Shown: one piece after another, positions 32,058-43,866 of the stretch
Position numbering within the stretch: the stretch's first letter is position 1
How the letters are laid out: every line of letters starts with the position of its first letter
Translations under genes and position numbers: made by a program
Assembly: GCA_028641055.1 (NCBI GenBank)
Contig: CM054062.1
Location: forward strand, 142,022,682 to 142,086,681
Source: Alopecurus myosuroides
Lineage: Eukaryota > Streptophyta > Magnoliopsida > Poales > Poaceae
Direction of reading: 5' to 3'
Length of the DNA: 64,000 nucleotides
Notes under the pieces: model-generated
What the model was told of the DNA's origin: nothing
The model's input: only the letters and a program-made list of their open reading frames with translations
The model's database searches: none

Positions 32058-33709
32058 ATGCCGCCAAAAAAGTACAAGCATCCACGCCTCGCCGCCGACG
32101 TGGAACAACCGAACATGAGAAAGCCGATGGCCAGGCCTGCGGGCATGACGAACGCTGAACGGAAGGTCGACATTGATCGCAAGGCAACAGTCAACAACGA
32201 CCGGCGAAGGAGGGAGAAGGCCAAGAAGGCCGGGGACGTGATGACGGCAGAGGAGGAGGAGGAGTCTCGCGTCGTCAAAGAGAGGAACACGGCCGAGCGG
32301 CAACCCATCCAGCCGACACCGAGCCCGTACCTGCACGGGGTGTGGAGGAGCCAACAGAGCATGGTCTCGACGCATGTGTGGAGGTACTCCTCCTTGCCGG
32401 ACTACGTCGATGGTGACCCTCTCTACGGTTTCAACCCCAACACCGCCTTCCAGCACTGCCCTGCACTGCACGCCCTTCCAGCAGTGCATGTCTTCACTAC
32501 CGACCTCACTGCTCCATACGGGTACTCCCCGTCCTACGCCAACTTGTCGTTGCCAACTCTGCCCTGTGGACCTCTCTCCTTCGCCCCAAACACAAGTTCG
32601 GCGCCGCGGCACAGTAGCACCGACGCCGAGATGGACGTCATCATCACGAGCGGCTCAGCGGCTGCCTCCTCCTGCCCCAGGTTCTACACGCAGGTCGACT
32701 CACAGGAAAACGGCGGTGACGGGGACAGAGTCGAGCTCGACTATGCTGGGGATGAAGTCGAAAAGGAAGAACCGGCAGAGACGGCGCATGCTGCGGCCAA
32801 GGGTAAAAGAAAGTGTCGGGAGACCCCCAAGCCGACCGAGTCCCAGATCAAATGGACGACGAGTGCCTCGCTGAAGCATGGAAGACGGTCAATATCGACC
32901 CGATCACCAGCATGAATCAGAACGTCAAAAACTACTTGAGAAGGGTCAAGACAGTGTTTGACGAGTGCAAGCTGGTCGACCCCCAATTTGCCGACATACA
33001 CACGGACCACAGTGAGAAGGCGATGGACAACCATTGGGCGATCATTCAGCAGACCTGCAACAAATGGCATGGCATCCAGAAAGAGGTCGCCTCTCATCGA
33101 GAAAGGCGTGCCAACATTGAGCGACAGGTACGTCCAAACCTCACCGAGCACTGCATCTCACCCTGTCCATTCTCCGGCGCTCGTTACTGCTTGTGCAGAT
33201 GGTCCGGATGGTCGACATGTATCGTCAGGACAACAACGACGACGACTTCAGGTTCCTCCATGTGTTCACTAGGATCGAGTCGTGCGAGAAGTGGAAAGAG
33301 TACCGGCTCGCTCTCGCGAAGAGCAAGGACAACGTCTACAACCCAGACACGTTGGCGCCAGAGGCGTACGAAGGGAGTCCAATCGGCAACAAGAAGGCCA
33401 AGGCGGCGAGGGGCTCATCACCTGCAGTTGAACGCCTGGAGGCGTCGATCAAGCTGTGCATCTCCGATGCCAAAAACCACACAACCATGAGGGAGGAGTA
33501 GTCAAGATCGAGGTGGAACGTGATGATGGAGGCAGGATGTCAAGATCGAGCCTCTCAAAACCAACATCGCGGTGAAGAAGAGGAACTCCGACCTGACATT
33601 CCTCGTGGGTCCCGTCCCGATGACAATGGAACCGAAGGTGAAGGCGTGGTACATGGCGGCGAACCAAATGCCGGCAAAAACGACGAGAACTGAACCTATG
33701 GTCGAGGCC
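32058..33709 (+). pseudogene. Myb/trihelix-like ORF1 gene of PIF/Harbinger type, broken
   Basis: I chose the ATG at 32058 (MPPKKYKHPRLA); the open frame extends upstream but into terminal-repeat-like sequence. The first 265 residues are basic, then Ser/Pro/Tyr-rich. Near 32856 a small indel shifts the frame. It continues as MDDECLAEAWKTVNIDPITS, YLRRVKTVFDECKLVDPQF and HWAIIQQTCNKWHG, a Myb/SANT-trihelix domain typical of Harbinger ORF1 and NAM-associated plant proteins. An intron at 33128-33198 (CAG-GTACGT...TGTGCAG) is in phase. The next exon encodes FLHVFTRIESCEKWKEYRLA and a Lys/Ala-rich stretch, then TAG at 33499-33501 and another frameshift. The conserved tail NIAVKKRNSDLTFLVG then continues until the copia LTR at 33710. 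Such proteins bind DNA with the transposase; no transposase is present here. Confidence 0.7.
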
Positions 33710-35936
33710 TATTGGTGTACGTAGCAGAATTTAAAATTTTCCGTCCTATGTAGCACACATGATCTACTATGCAGGTAAAGACGTGGATAGATCTGATTCA
33801 TTACCAACATGAAGCGTAGAAGTAGTGTTAATGACGATGTCGGTGATGCCTGATGAAAAGTCCCACGGCTAAGCCTAGCGGTGGGACTATTTTCGATTCC
33901 CCATATCCTACCTTCTGGATCCAGCAGAGTGAGGGTATCACATGTCACCCCTCTAAGAGCTCGCACACATACGTTCGTCAAAATCCTGCAGCGCTTCACC
34001 ATCCAAGACTAGGCACCGTAGGTTTGCAATTGAGGTCGAGAAGTTCCCAACACATGGGAGAGAGAGGAAGAGAGACTAGAGCTAGGTCTAATCGGGAGAG
34101 GATCACCTCGGCCTAATTAGAAGAAGCTCTAATCCAATTAGAGGAAGCTCTAATCTAATTAGAAGATCTCTAAAATAATTAGAAGGGCTCTAATTAGATT
34201 TCTACAATTAGTCTTCAAATTATGATAGAGGTTCTAATCCTATTAGAAGTGTTCTAATTAGTTATTCTAATTGTTAGAGAAGTCCCTAATTCAATTAGAA
34301 GTGCTCTAATTAGTTCTCTAATTCTTCCAGAGAAAGAGAGAGGCCAAAAGGCTCAACTCTATGTCTAAAAGAGAGGAGGGGTGGGGATTATATACCTGCC
34401 AAAGGGAGGGGGTCGGTTTCTTCATGCTCTCCTTGGCCGCACCAAGTCTCCTAGGAGACTTCGGATTGGACTCCCTTGTGGAGTCCAATCCCACCTCCTT
34501 TTTTATTTTTATTTTTCTCACTCACTTATTTCTCAAATAGATTCAGGAAAATTCCTATGGAAAGCTTGTGAACTTTGTGAGACCATGGTCCTCACCTAGC
34601 ATTCCCTAAAATTAGGTTTTGCCCATAGCAGGAAATCTGCCCCCCTCCGGTACTGCTTCCATATAAGGAAAGTACCCCATAACTCTTCTGGAACCCTGTG
34701 ACCCCTATATATAAAATCATCAATATTATCTAACGATGTCAGAAACATATTCCCGACATCCCAGGATATCTCATATCCTCCGTTATATCTCATATAACAT
34801 TCTGCCTACACCGGCATTATTTCTCTCTTATGGTAACTTTCCCAAAACGACTCCGATTGACACCAGATTTGTTTCTGTGATATCATAATGACATCAACCA
34901 TTACCTATTGATGTTAGAAACATATCCAACATCTATGGACATCTCATGTCCACCGAAATATCTCTTGAATATTTATTCTATCACGTCGGAATTACCCGAA
35001 TGATACCCTACTCTCCTCTGGACCAATCCAATGCAAAACCAGACTTTGACGTCTTAAGTGTGTGACCCCTATAGCTTCGATAACTAGTATACATGATTGG
35101 AAAACATATTTACCAATAAATAATCAACATCATGACCGTGGATGTCCATATTAATTCCTACAAGTTATACGAAGAAAACCGCTAAACCTGTTGGTTGTTA
35201 AGTAAGTTCCTATTACTTCACGATACCAATCAATACCTCGTGACGAGATAAATGATAAGACCGTGATTAAACTCTTTAATCACCATACCACATTATTCCC
35301 GATGTTCGGTATGATTCCTTTTACTCATTACCGCGGCATGGTATCCCCATGACTAGTGTCATGTCTTTGTCTGCGCAGACTTATTTACCGATACTATTTC
35401 ACCGAGTGGATCCTAGATGTATCTCTCTATTAACTAGAGGAGTAATTACCAATATTGAACTATCACAATGAATGAATACTTTCATGACCACTCAGTTTTA
35501 GCCTTTTTTATCACCCATTTTACGGTGTGATACTTGACTATACCAAAATGATCCTTACAGTAAACATCATTGAATATTCGCATGGTCTAAGAAAGAAAAC
35601 AAGACAATAATTCTTTGATGATACTATTTAACAAAACTAATCTCGTAGTATCTCAACTACTTGGGTCTACCCAGCCACATTGTTGAACAATAATGTTCTT
35701 CCATTAATATTGACGTAACAAATGTCCATGACCAGGAAAACGTGGTAATCTAATATTAATGAGTTTGTCTGTGAGATATGACAAAGAGTTATAATGATGT
35801 GTCTATATTTCTACACGTGCTTATGGGTTTTCATCTGAATCACATATTCAGTGACCATAGCAGTTATAACATGAAAACATAATACAATAATCATGAAATT
35901 GACGTATTTTATTGTCTCTTGGGCATACATGCAACA
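33710..35936 (-). repeat. 3' LTR of a minus-strand copia element (2227 bp)
   Basis: On the minus strand it begins TGTTGCATGTATGCCCAAGA and ends CGTACACCAATA. The start parallels Angela/BARE-type LTRs (TGTTGGAAATATGCCC). It contains a TATA-like TATATAAT at 34394-34387 (minus strand) and an array of CTCTAATTAGAAG palindromic words at 34120-34330. The related 5' LTR lies at 58928-60726; over the first 420 bp I count roughly 10 percent difference. It is inserted in the last coding part of the ORF1-like gene. Confidence 0.8.
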
Positions 35937-36376
35937 GTCTCCCACTTGCACAAGAAACAATAATCTGGTTCATTTGCTCAACACCAATGGCATTGCGATG
36001 TTGATTGTGGTGTAGAATCTTTTTTTGGATCTGAAACTTCAGGTCCATGTAATTTTTATATCTTGGAGAATCACTTCTCCCTTTGATCATAAATGATCCG
36101 TGCGGTTTTAAATGTTTGATGCTTTAACTAAGACCGAAGTCTGTTGTTCAGAACATTGATGCACCTTTTGTAAAGTACCCTATCGAGTTCTTTGAAGAAC
36201 TTAGATGAAAACATTTAATATTCACACTTCCAAAGTGTATCCCATCTTACTGCTATTTTTATAGATTTTATCATAGTGTTAATCTTTAGAATTTTTCCCC
36301 TCCAAATTTAACAATGGAATTTCTTCCATCTCACTATTCCACCTTACTGACACTAAGCTGATTGATTTGTGATTAT
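35937..36376 (-). other. Polypurine tract and 3' internal end of the copia element
   Basis: GTGCAAGTGGGAGAC (minus strand, 35951-35937) directly precedes the LTR and matches the AAGTGGGAGAC tract of copia elements. The remaining 425 bp are non-coding. The copia internal region is interrupted at 36376 by the next element and resumes at 55975. Confidence 0.7.
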
Positions 36377-37632
36377 GCATGGTGTGGAAAACAGTATGAG
36401 AACAATGTGAAAACAGCAGTAGTAGTGTGAAAACAGTGGAAGCAGTGTGAAAACAGTAATTGCAGTGGTTGTATTATCAGTATGAGAAAATGGACCGAGG
36501 TCCATAGTTGACTAGAGGTGTCTCTCCAGAAAAGACAGACAACATGTGTGGTGAACAAATTACAGCTGGGCAATTGATAGATAATGAAACATGCAAGACA
36601 ATATGATTACTATGTGATTCAAGCGGCATTACAACAAGACTCATATACCGTTATCCAACTGCATCTATGACTAATAATCCACCCTCAGAATATCATCCGA
36701 ACAAACTTTGGGTATTAAGTTGCAAGCAACAGATAACCGCAGTAAGCAAGGTGTGTAATGTAAACAATGTAAACATCGTTGTTTTCTCCCTGATGGCAAC
36801 AACACATCCTCCATCCTTCACGTTTCTGTCACTCGAGCACAGATGCAAAGGAGGCATGAACCCACTATCGAACATAAATACTCCCTCTTGGAGTTACTAG
36901 TATCTACTTGGTCAGAGCATCTACTAACAACGGAGAGCATGCAAGATCATAAATAACATACACATGAAGATAACATGATAGGTTGAGATGATCTCGATCA
37001 TGTAGGGCAGCTCACGAGATCTAAACATGAGGCATAAAGAGGAGAGAACAACCATCTAGCTACTGCTATGGACCCGTAGTCCAAGGATGAACTAATCATG
37101 CGTCACTCCGGAGGCGGGCATGGTGGTGTAGAGCCCTCCGGTGATGATTTCCCCTCCCGACAGGGTGTCGGGGCGAACTCCAGATACCTCCCGATCTAGG
37201 GTGTACGATGACGGCGGACTCAGGTGTTTTTCATGGAAAGTGGTATATTTTTAGGGTTCACGCATCAGGGGAATAAATAGGCAAAAGGGCGATGGCGGTG
37301 GGCGCCCGAGGGGCCCACATCACCCCATGGCGCGGCCAGGGGCGCGCCGCCCTATGGTGTGGCCCCCCTGTGGCCCCCCTCCGGGCCTCTTCGGGACTCC
37401 GTGGGACCTTCGGGAATTCTAAGACTTCCGGGCTTCGAATTTTGCAATTTCAAGAATATTTCCAGAACAACTTTTCTAAAACTAAAAACAGGAACTGGCT
37501 TTGTGGCATCTTGTCAATAGGTTAGGCCCAGGAAATCGATAAAAATGACATAAAGTGTAAGGAAAACATGTAGCATAAAACATGAAAACAACATGGAACA
37601 TCATATATAAAGTATACGTTTATGACGTATCA
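36377..37632 (-). repeat. 3' LTR of a minus-strand non-autonomous gypsy element (end truncated)
   Basis: On the minus strand it starts TGATACGTCATAAACG at 37632 and can be followed to about 36377. Compared with the 5' LTR (55974 down to 54916, then 41583 to 41060) it lacks the last roughly 285 bp. It includes the GC-rich promoter block (37300-37400) and a TGTTTTCACACTGC repeat array (36380-36470). It is a relative of the LTRs at 2943-3801 and 5355-6868. Confidence 0.8.
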
Positions 37633-40488
37633 ACATCACCAAGCTTAGTTCCTACTCGTCCTCGAGTAGGTAAACTATAAAAACAAATAATTTCTGAGCT
37701 GACATGCTACCAACATAAACTTGGTCATCTAAATTGTAAAAGCATAAGTATAGATGAGATCGTAGTACTTGAAACACAAGCATGATAGATATAATTTTAA
37801 CAATGAAACATAGCAATCACTTTGCATCATGAAAAGTAACACAAATAAAAGATCATGAATAATAATGCACTCGAAAGTTATACGTTTGTTTCAAGCATAG
37901 AGAAAATATAGCAAAGTGATATTTCGCTTGTCCTTAAGAGTGGGGCAAAATATAAATGCCAGGACACCTTCAAAGTTCAAGTGGAAGACTAAAACAAATA
38001 ATTTGAGAGCAAATAATAACACATCATGAATCAACTAATAATGTTTCTGGGACAAATGCACATTAAACTTAGAATGGCAAATATGCTCTCTCAACTGTGC
38101 ATAAAGTTAGAAGATGGGGACTCAACATAAAAGTAAAAGAAAGGCCCTTCGCAGAGGGAAGAAGAGATCACTCATGTGCTAGAGCTTTTTATTTTGTTAA
38201 ACATAGGTATTGAAAACATTTTTTTAGAGAGGTGTATGCTTATGTCAACGAATGGTAAAGATAAAATACAGTACGTCACAAGCCAACTAGACTTCCCAAG
38301 AGCGGCTCCCATAGAAAGACGCATCTGGGTAGAAGGTCATCCCTCTTTCTCTTTTGTTTACACAATTATGCTTTGACTGATAAATCAAGGGCAAAAATAG
38401 TGAATAGAATTTGTATTATTAAGTTTGGGGCTGGGCACCCCGCTGCCAGCTCTTCTATCATTTGGATGAAGCCACTAGTCTAGGGTGTGAAAGTACAATC
38501 AATACGTGAGATAAAGATTCTCTATTTATGTCCTCATGAGCTAAAACAGGAGCACAAAACAGGAGTAATTTTGAAGTTTTAAAGGTAACACATGAGCAAT
38601 TTACTTTGGAGTGGAGGTTAAATACCACATGTAGGTAGGTATGGTGGACACATTTGGCAAAATTTGGTTTTTGGGAGTTGGATGCACAAGTAGAGCTCAT
38701 ACTCAGTACAGGTGGAGGCTAGCAAAAGACTGAGAGCGACAAATTAAGGGAGCAATAATGGTCATAATCATGCATAGCGACAAAACCATCATTAATCAAA
38801 GCATAAGTTGTACTACAATTTCAAAAACTAAATGATCATAGAGGCTATAAGTGACTGGTTTGTAGTCATAAACATGGTGTACGCATGCGCCAGGTCAACC
38901 AAATAAAACATCCAAAGGAGAACATCACAAATGTATGCTTCAATATGACAACAACAACTCATGATTCTTTCAATGGCACATTAAACACTCTCAGCTATTT
39001 GAAACAAGTCATGCTACAAAAATAACCACTAGTCTTACGAATTAAAATAACATCTAGCATGATATGAAAAAAGTCTAGCCACAGTCTATACAAGCTTCTA
39101 ATTGCACAGTTATAAGCACGCAAACTATACTACTGCTTTCCAACACCAAACTATTTATACTAAACAAAAACTCTCCAAGATATACAGCAATAAAACAAGA
39201 TAGCACTAACACAACTCTACTAAAACTAACAGCTCTAAATAAGAGATGCAAGAAAAAACATGAGCTAAAAAGGAATTTTGCAGCAACTAGAAGAAAAACT
39301 AAGAATACAAGCATAACGAGTATTCAAATGAAAAAGCGGAGCGTTTCTCTCTCCCACACAAACAATTCTAGGTTCCAACAATATTATTGCAGCAAGGAAA
39401 ACAAAATAAAACAAAAGAAAACAAAATGAAAAATAAAAGACGCTCCAAGTAAATTTCATACGATGTGACCAAATAAAAATATAGTTTCACTAGAAGTGAC
39501 CTGATAATTTGTTGATGAAGAGGGGATGCCTTGGGCATACCCAAGCTTAGACGCTTGAGTCTTCTTATGATTTTCTGGGATGAACCACGGGGTTATCCCT
39601 AAGCTTTGGCCTTGCACTCTTCTTGATCACATTATATCACCCTATTCTCTTGACCCTTGAAAACTTCGTTCGCACCACACTCAAAGTAATTCGCATTAGA
39701 GGGTTAGTGCAACAATAAAAAAATACATGGGTTCTTCATGGGAATAAGTGGTATTGATACTTTTAAACATTAGCTACATACACTGATGTTTCGTGAAGCA
39801 AATAAATCCACTTGATATAGTAAAAGAGCAAATGCAAGAAAAATGGCAGAATCTGCCAAAACCAGAACAATGTGTATTGATGAATTTTTTCGGGGCACTT
39901 AAGTTGCTCAGATCTAAAAACATAAGGAAAAAAAGTTTTGGAATTATCTGAGGAATAAGCACAAAAAATTTCAGGCCATTTTGATCTTTCTGTAATTTAT
40001 ACGATTTTTTAGGGTGGACAGCAGAAAACTGTTTTCTGCGCAGAAATCCAAAACTAACTTCAACTTCGCTAGAAACTTTACTTGGCACAACTAAAACATG
40101 AAAATAAAGATACAAAGGAGTTTATACATAAGTATACAACCGCTTGACTCAAAGAAAATAGAGAAAAACAAATAAAAAATAAAACCATGGGTTATCTCCC
40201 AAGAAGTGCTTTTCGTTAACGCCTTTTAGCTAGGCCCAGAAAAATGGAATCAAGTGTTTTCAAGTAGAGAGGCATTCAAACCAAGATAAGGAAACTCCTC
40301 AATAATGCATTGTATTTTATCTAAATGGGTTTCTAAGTTCTCCCTTAGAACTTTTAGGTTTACTACTCTCATCAAATAAATTTTTAGGAACAATCCAATC
40401 AAAATTCTTTTCTTGAGCTTCATGCAGTGCTACCAATACAAAGGGGATTGGTATTTTATTATCCTTTTCATTTTTTAGGTTCAGCTAT
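37633..40488 (-). other. Non-coding internal region of the non-autonomous gypsy element
   Basis: The minus strand ends in GGAACTAAGCTTGGTGATGT directly before the 3' LTR, a polypurine-like tract. A second copy of the motif, CTAAGCTTGGGTATGC, is at 39550-39536. 38250-38700 corresponds, inverted, to 49330-49740 in the Athila-type element. No RT, RNase H or integrase is encoded; scattered short frames are not credible. Confidence 0.65.
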
Positions 40489-40866
40489 TTAGACAGCACC
40501 AACAACATCTACACATGAGCCTCGCATATTGAAACGATAAAAAACTTTTCTGGCTTCTATAGCAACATCTCCAAATTCTTTAAGCATGGTTTCTAAGATA
40601 AATTTTCTTTTTTTAATATCATCAAAATTATTCAAGTTGAGGAACATTTGCTGCAATATGGGGTGAAGGTTAATAAACCTAGCTTCTAACATGCGAATTA
40701 AAGAAGTTGCAGCAGTTTCATAATTTTAAGCAAGTTCTAATATGGATTTTTCTTCAAAATTATCATGCTTACTAACATGATTAAAGAATTCTTTAACGGT
40801 ATCCTTTCCAAGTATAGAACCACTACCAACTGGAAGTTCTTTCAGGGTAAACTTAGGGAGCACCAT
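40489..40866 (-). pseudogene. Small gag-region ORF of the non-autonomous element, one stop
   Basis: From the ATG at 40866 the minus strand reads MVLPKFTLKELPVGSGSILG and onward. One in-frame TAA at 40726-40728 interrupts it, and it continues to 40489, about 125 codons in total. The second part contains MLEARFINLHPILQQMFLNL and a Lys-rich helix-forming stretch. I recognise this as a short protein recurrent in wheat non-autonomous gypsy elements, but I cannot assign a domain or a function. It starts about 170 bp downstream of the primer-binding site, the gag position. Confidence 0.5.
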
Positions 40867-41032
40867 GATGAAGAAAAACAACAAGGTAACAAAAAAATAA
40901 CAACTAGAATAAGAACTATTTTTTGTGTTTTTGATAAAGAGAAGCAAACAAGACAAAATAAAATAAACTAAGCAAAAAAAAACAAAGTAAAGAGATTGGA
41001 AGTGAGAGACTCCCCTTGCAGAAATTCTCTTC

Positions 41033-41051
41033 CTCCCCGGCAACGGCGCTA
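41033..41051 (-). other. Primer-binding site of the non-autonomous gypsy element
   Basis: The minus strand reads TAGCGCCGTTGCCGGGGAG, eight bases after the LTR end CTCCATCA. It is one base off the TGGCGCCGTTGCCGGGGA type. Confidence 0.8.
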
Positions 41052-41059
41052 GAAAAGAT

Positions 41060-41583
41060 TGATGGAGTATAGACACACGCTCGTTGGGAGACCCCAAGCG
41101 CAAGGTGTGAAGAGTGCAGCAGCAAGTTTTACCTCAAAAAAGAAACCAAGGTTGAATCGGCCAGTAGGAGGACAAGAAACTTCTGAAGGTTGATGCAGTT
41201 GATGTGGTAGGGCGCACTACCGGTTCAACAACAACGTGGAACCTACACAACACAATCAATTCAGTTTGCCCCAACGAAGCAGTGACGTTGTCAATCTCAC
41301 CGGTTTTGCTCATAACAAAGAGGTTAAATGTATGGTGTGGAAAACATTATGAGAACAATGTGAAAACATTAGTACCAGTATGAAAACAGTGGAAGTAGTG
41401 TGAAAACAGTAATTGTAGTGGTTGTATTATCAGTATGAGAAAAATGGACCGGGTTCCACAGTTCACTAGAGGTGTCTCTCCATAAAAGATAGATAACATG
41501 TGTGGTGAACAAACTACAGTTGGGCAATTGATAGATAATGAAACATGCATGACAAGATGATTACTATGTGATTCATGCAGGCA
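41060..41583 (-). repeat. 5' LTR of the non-autonomous gypsy element, 3' piece
   Basis: It ends (minus strand) ...TATACTCCATCA at 41060 and is broken at 41583, where the Athila-type element is inserted. The other piece is at 54916-55974. Together they make about 1.58 kb. Confidence 0.85.
41579..41583. repeat. Target-site duplication of the Athila-type element, left
   Basis: AGGCA before the 5' LTR; the right copy GGGCA is at 54911-54915, one mismatch. The surrounding sequence joins correctly to the related LTR at 36580-36600. Confidence 0.7.
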
Positions 41584-43063
41584 TGATACGTCTATTTTGC
41601 ATCACCATTTTATATTGGTATTTTATGTTATTCAACGATATATTTCATGTTATGATGCATCACTTATGTTATTTTATCTTATTTTGCTTGTTTCGTAATT
41701 TTTGGGGAAAAAGCACCGTCAGAATACCCTATTTCAGAAGATCAGAAGAAGAGGGGGCCACCGGAGATGTCTTAGAATTCCAGATGAGGGAGCCAACCAC
41801 GAGGAGAGCCAGAGGGGGGCCACCAGGGGCCCACACCACCCGGTAGCGCCCCCCTTGGCCGTGCCGCCAGGTGGTGTGGCCACGCTGGCCCACTTCTGGT
41901 CGACCTCTTTCGCGTACTGGACCCCCAGGGAACCCTAAGCCACAGACTATCATCGAAGAATTATTCCGCTGCCGCCTCGGGACAGAAAACAACAGAGAAA
42001 GAAAATCTCTCCGGTAGGGAGAAATCTGGAGGGGAAATTCCTCTCCGGAGAAGGGAAATCATCGCCATTGTCACCGTCATCACTCCGGGCATCATCAAGA
42101 TCATTATCGTAATCATCATCACCACTAGAACCATCACCCTCATAATCCACCGTCATCCCTCTGTAACAATTAGGGGCCTCTATCGTTGTTTTACATTAGA
42201 TCTCTCTCCCAGTGTGGATTACTTGTTAGTAGTTGATGCTTGTGACATTTATCGGTGTTAGCACTTTATGACCAGATTGTTATTATCCATTATATCACCT
42301 CTGATTATGATCCATATGATGTCTTATGCGTAGTTCGTTTAGTTCTTGAGGACATGGGAGAAGTCATGATGTTAGTAGTGAAGTTGTGTTGAAGTAATAT
42401 CTCCCGGTTTGGTATTTAAGTTGTGGTGCTATTCTTATAGTGGTGTCATGTGAACATCGACTCCATTATACTTCACCATTATGGGCCTAGAGGATGCATT
42501 GTGTATTTGGCTACTAATTGTGGGGTTGCCGGAGTGACAGAAACTTAAACCCCCGTTAGGGAACCAATGCACGAGGGAGCGTAGAATCCCTGGAGTTTTA
42601 AGGCTGTGGTTAGATTTATCTTAATTACTTTCTTGTATTTGAGGATGCTTACGAGGGGTATAATCACAAGTATGTATTAGTCCTAGTTGGGCGGTGCATT
42701 AGCATAGGTTCACCCACACAACACTTCACGAACCAATGGATATTAATCAACTGTAATGAAACGAAAGCACTTGACGAAATTCCCATGTGTCCTCGAGAAG
42801 GTATGGTAGTCATAAGTAATACAACTCGACTTGTCCTTTGCTCTCAAAAGGATTGGTCCACTCGCTGCAATATTATTTACTGCACTTTATTTACTCGCAC
42901 TTTATTTATCTGCTATATCAAAAACCTCCAAAAACCCGTTTGCTAGTGTTTACAGTGAATCCTCTATCCAAACTGCTTGTCAACACCTTCTGATCCTCGT
43001 TGGGTTCGACACTCTTATTTATCGAAAGTACTACGATACACCCCCTATACTTGTGGGTCATCA
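41584..43063 (+). repeat. 5' LTR of the plus-strand Athila-type element (1480 bp)
   Basis: Begins TGATACGTCTATTTTGC and ends CTTGTGGGTCATCA. The GC-rich block is at 41810-41880. It lacks about 27 bp present in the 3' LTR near 50518-50545. The 3' LTR (50391-51004 plus 54041-54910) is similar, with many substitutions. Confidence 0.9.
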
Positions 43064-43074
43064 AGACTATTTTC

Positions 43075-43093
43075 TGGCGTCGTTGTCGGGGAG
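43075..43093 (+). other. Primer-binding site of the Athila-type element
   Basis: TGGCGTCGTTGTCGGGGAG, eleven bases after the LTR end. It is the same type as at 17513-17532. Confidence 0.8.
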
Positions 43094-43178
43094 TGAAGCA
43101 CTATTGGTAAGTGGAATTGGTAAGAGCAACTTTTACTGTGAGTGTTGTTTTTATTTCTGTCTGTTGTTTTATTTCATT

Positions 43179-43860
43179 ATGGAGAATACTTTTGGTTATC
43201 TGTTTAGGGGTAGTTCTACCGTTGCTACTAGGGTAGTTGGTAACCCATAATCTTCTGAATTAGATCCTTCTAAAATACCTATGAAAATTGTTGGACGTGT
43301 TATGGATAACTGCTATTACGGTGATGGAACTGTCCATCCCGGTGATCATTTGCTCTTTATACATGAATTATGTGAGTTATTAAGGTGTGCAGGTATTACA
43401 ATGGATCAATTTAAAAGGAAATTATTTTCATTATCGCTGAAAGGAAGAGCCGCCGAAAGGTTCAAATTGCTGAAGAATGGTGAATCTATTGGATGGGAGG
43501 AAATTGTTCCTCTCTTTTATTCTAAATTTTATCCTCCTAGTGAGATTCATAAAGACCGGAATGAAATATATAATTTCTGGCCTCATGATGGAGAGAGTAT
43601 TGCTCAAGCATGGGGGAGAATGAATTTATTAATGCTTAAATGTCCCATTCATGAACTCCCGAAAAATATTGTTATCAATAATTTTTATGCAAGGCTTTCA
43701 TGATAAGGATTTATTGGATCCTTCTTGTTCTGGATCATTTACACGTATGAAGGAAGAAGCTAAATGGGATCTTCTTGACCTTATTTAAGAGAACACTGAA
43801 GGACGGGAGAATGACAAAGTTAGAAAGTCATGTATAAATTATGATTATTTATGCATTAAA
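43179..43860 (+). pseudogene. Gag of the plus-strand Athila-type element (stops and frameshift)
   Basis: The start MENTFGYLFRGSSTVATRVV at 43179 is followed by TAA at 43248-43250. The same frame continues with a gag core (HLLFIHELCELLRCAGITMD, LKGRAAERFKLL, FYSKFYPPSEIHK). An indel near 43697-43710 shifts the frame to DLLDPSCSGSFTRMKEEAKW, ended by another stop at 43786-43788. The protein would form the particle; it is shorter than, and only distantly similar to, the gag at 15948-17357. Confidence 0.75.
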
Positions 43861-43866
43861 TCTTTT

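Noticed and set aside
31821..32612. 263-codon minus-strand frame
   Set aside because: Complement of the ORF1-like coding sequence; GC-rich codons leave the opposite strand open.
33710..35936. Possibility that this LTR is a plus-strand 5' LTR
   Set aside because: The polypurine tract is at the high-coordinate side and the primer-binding site lies next to the partner LTR at 58913-58926, so the element is minus-strand.
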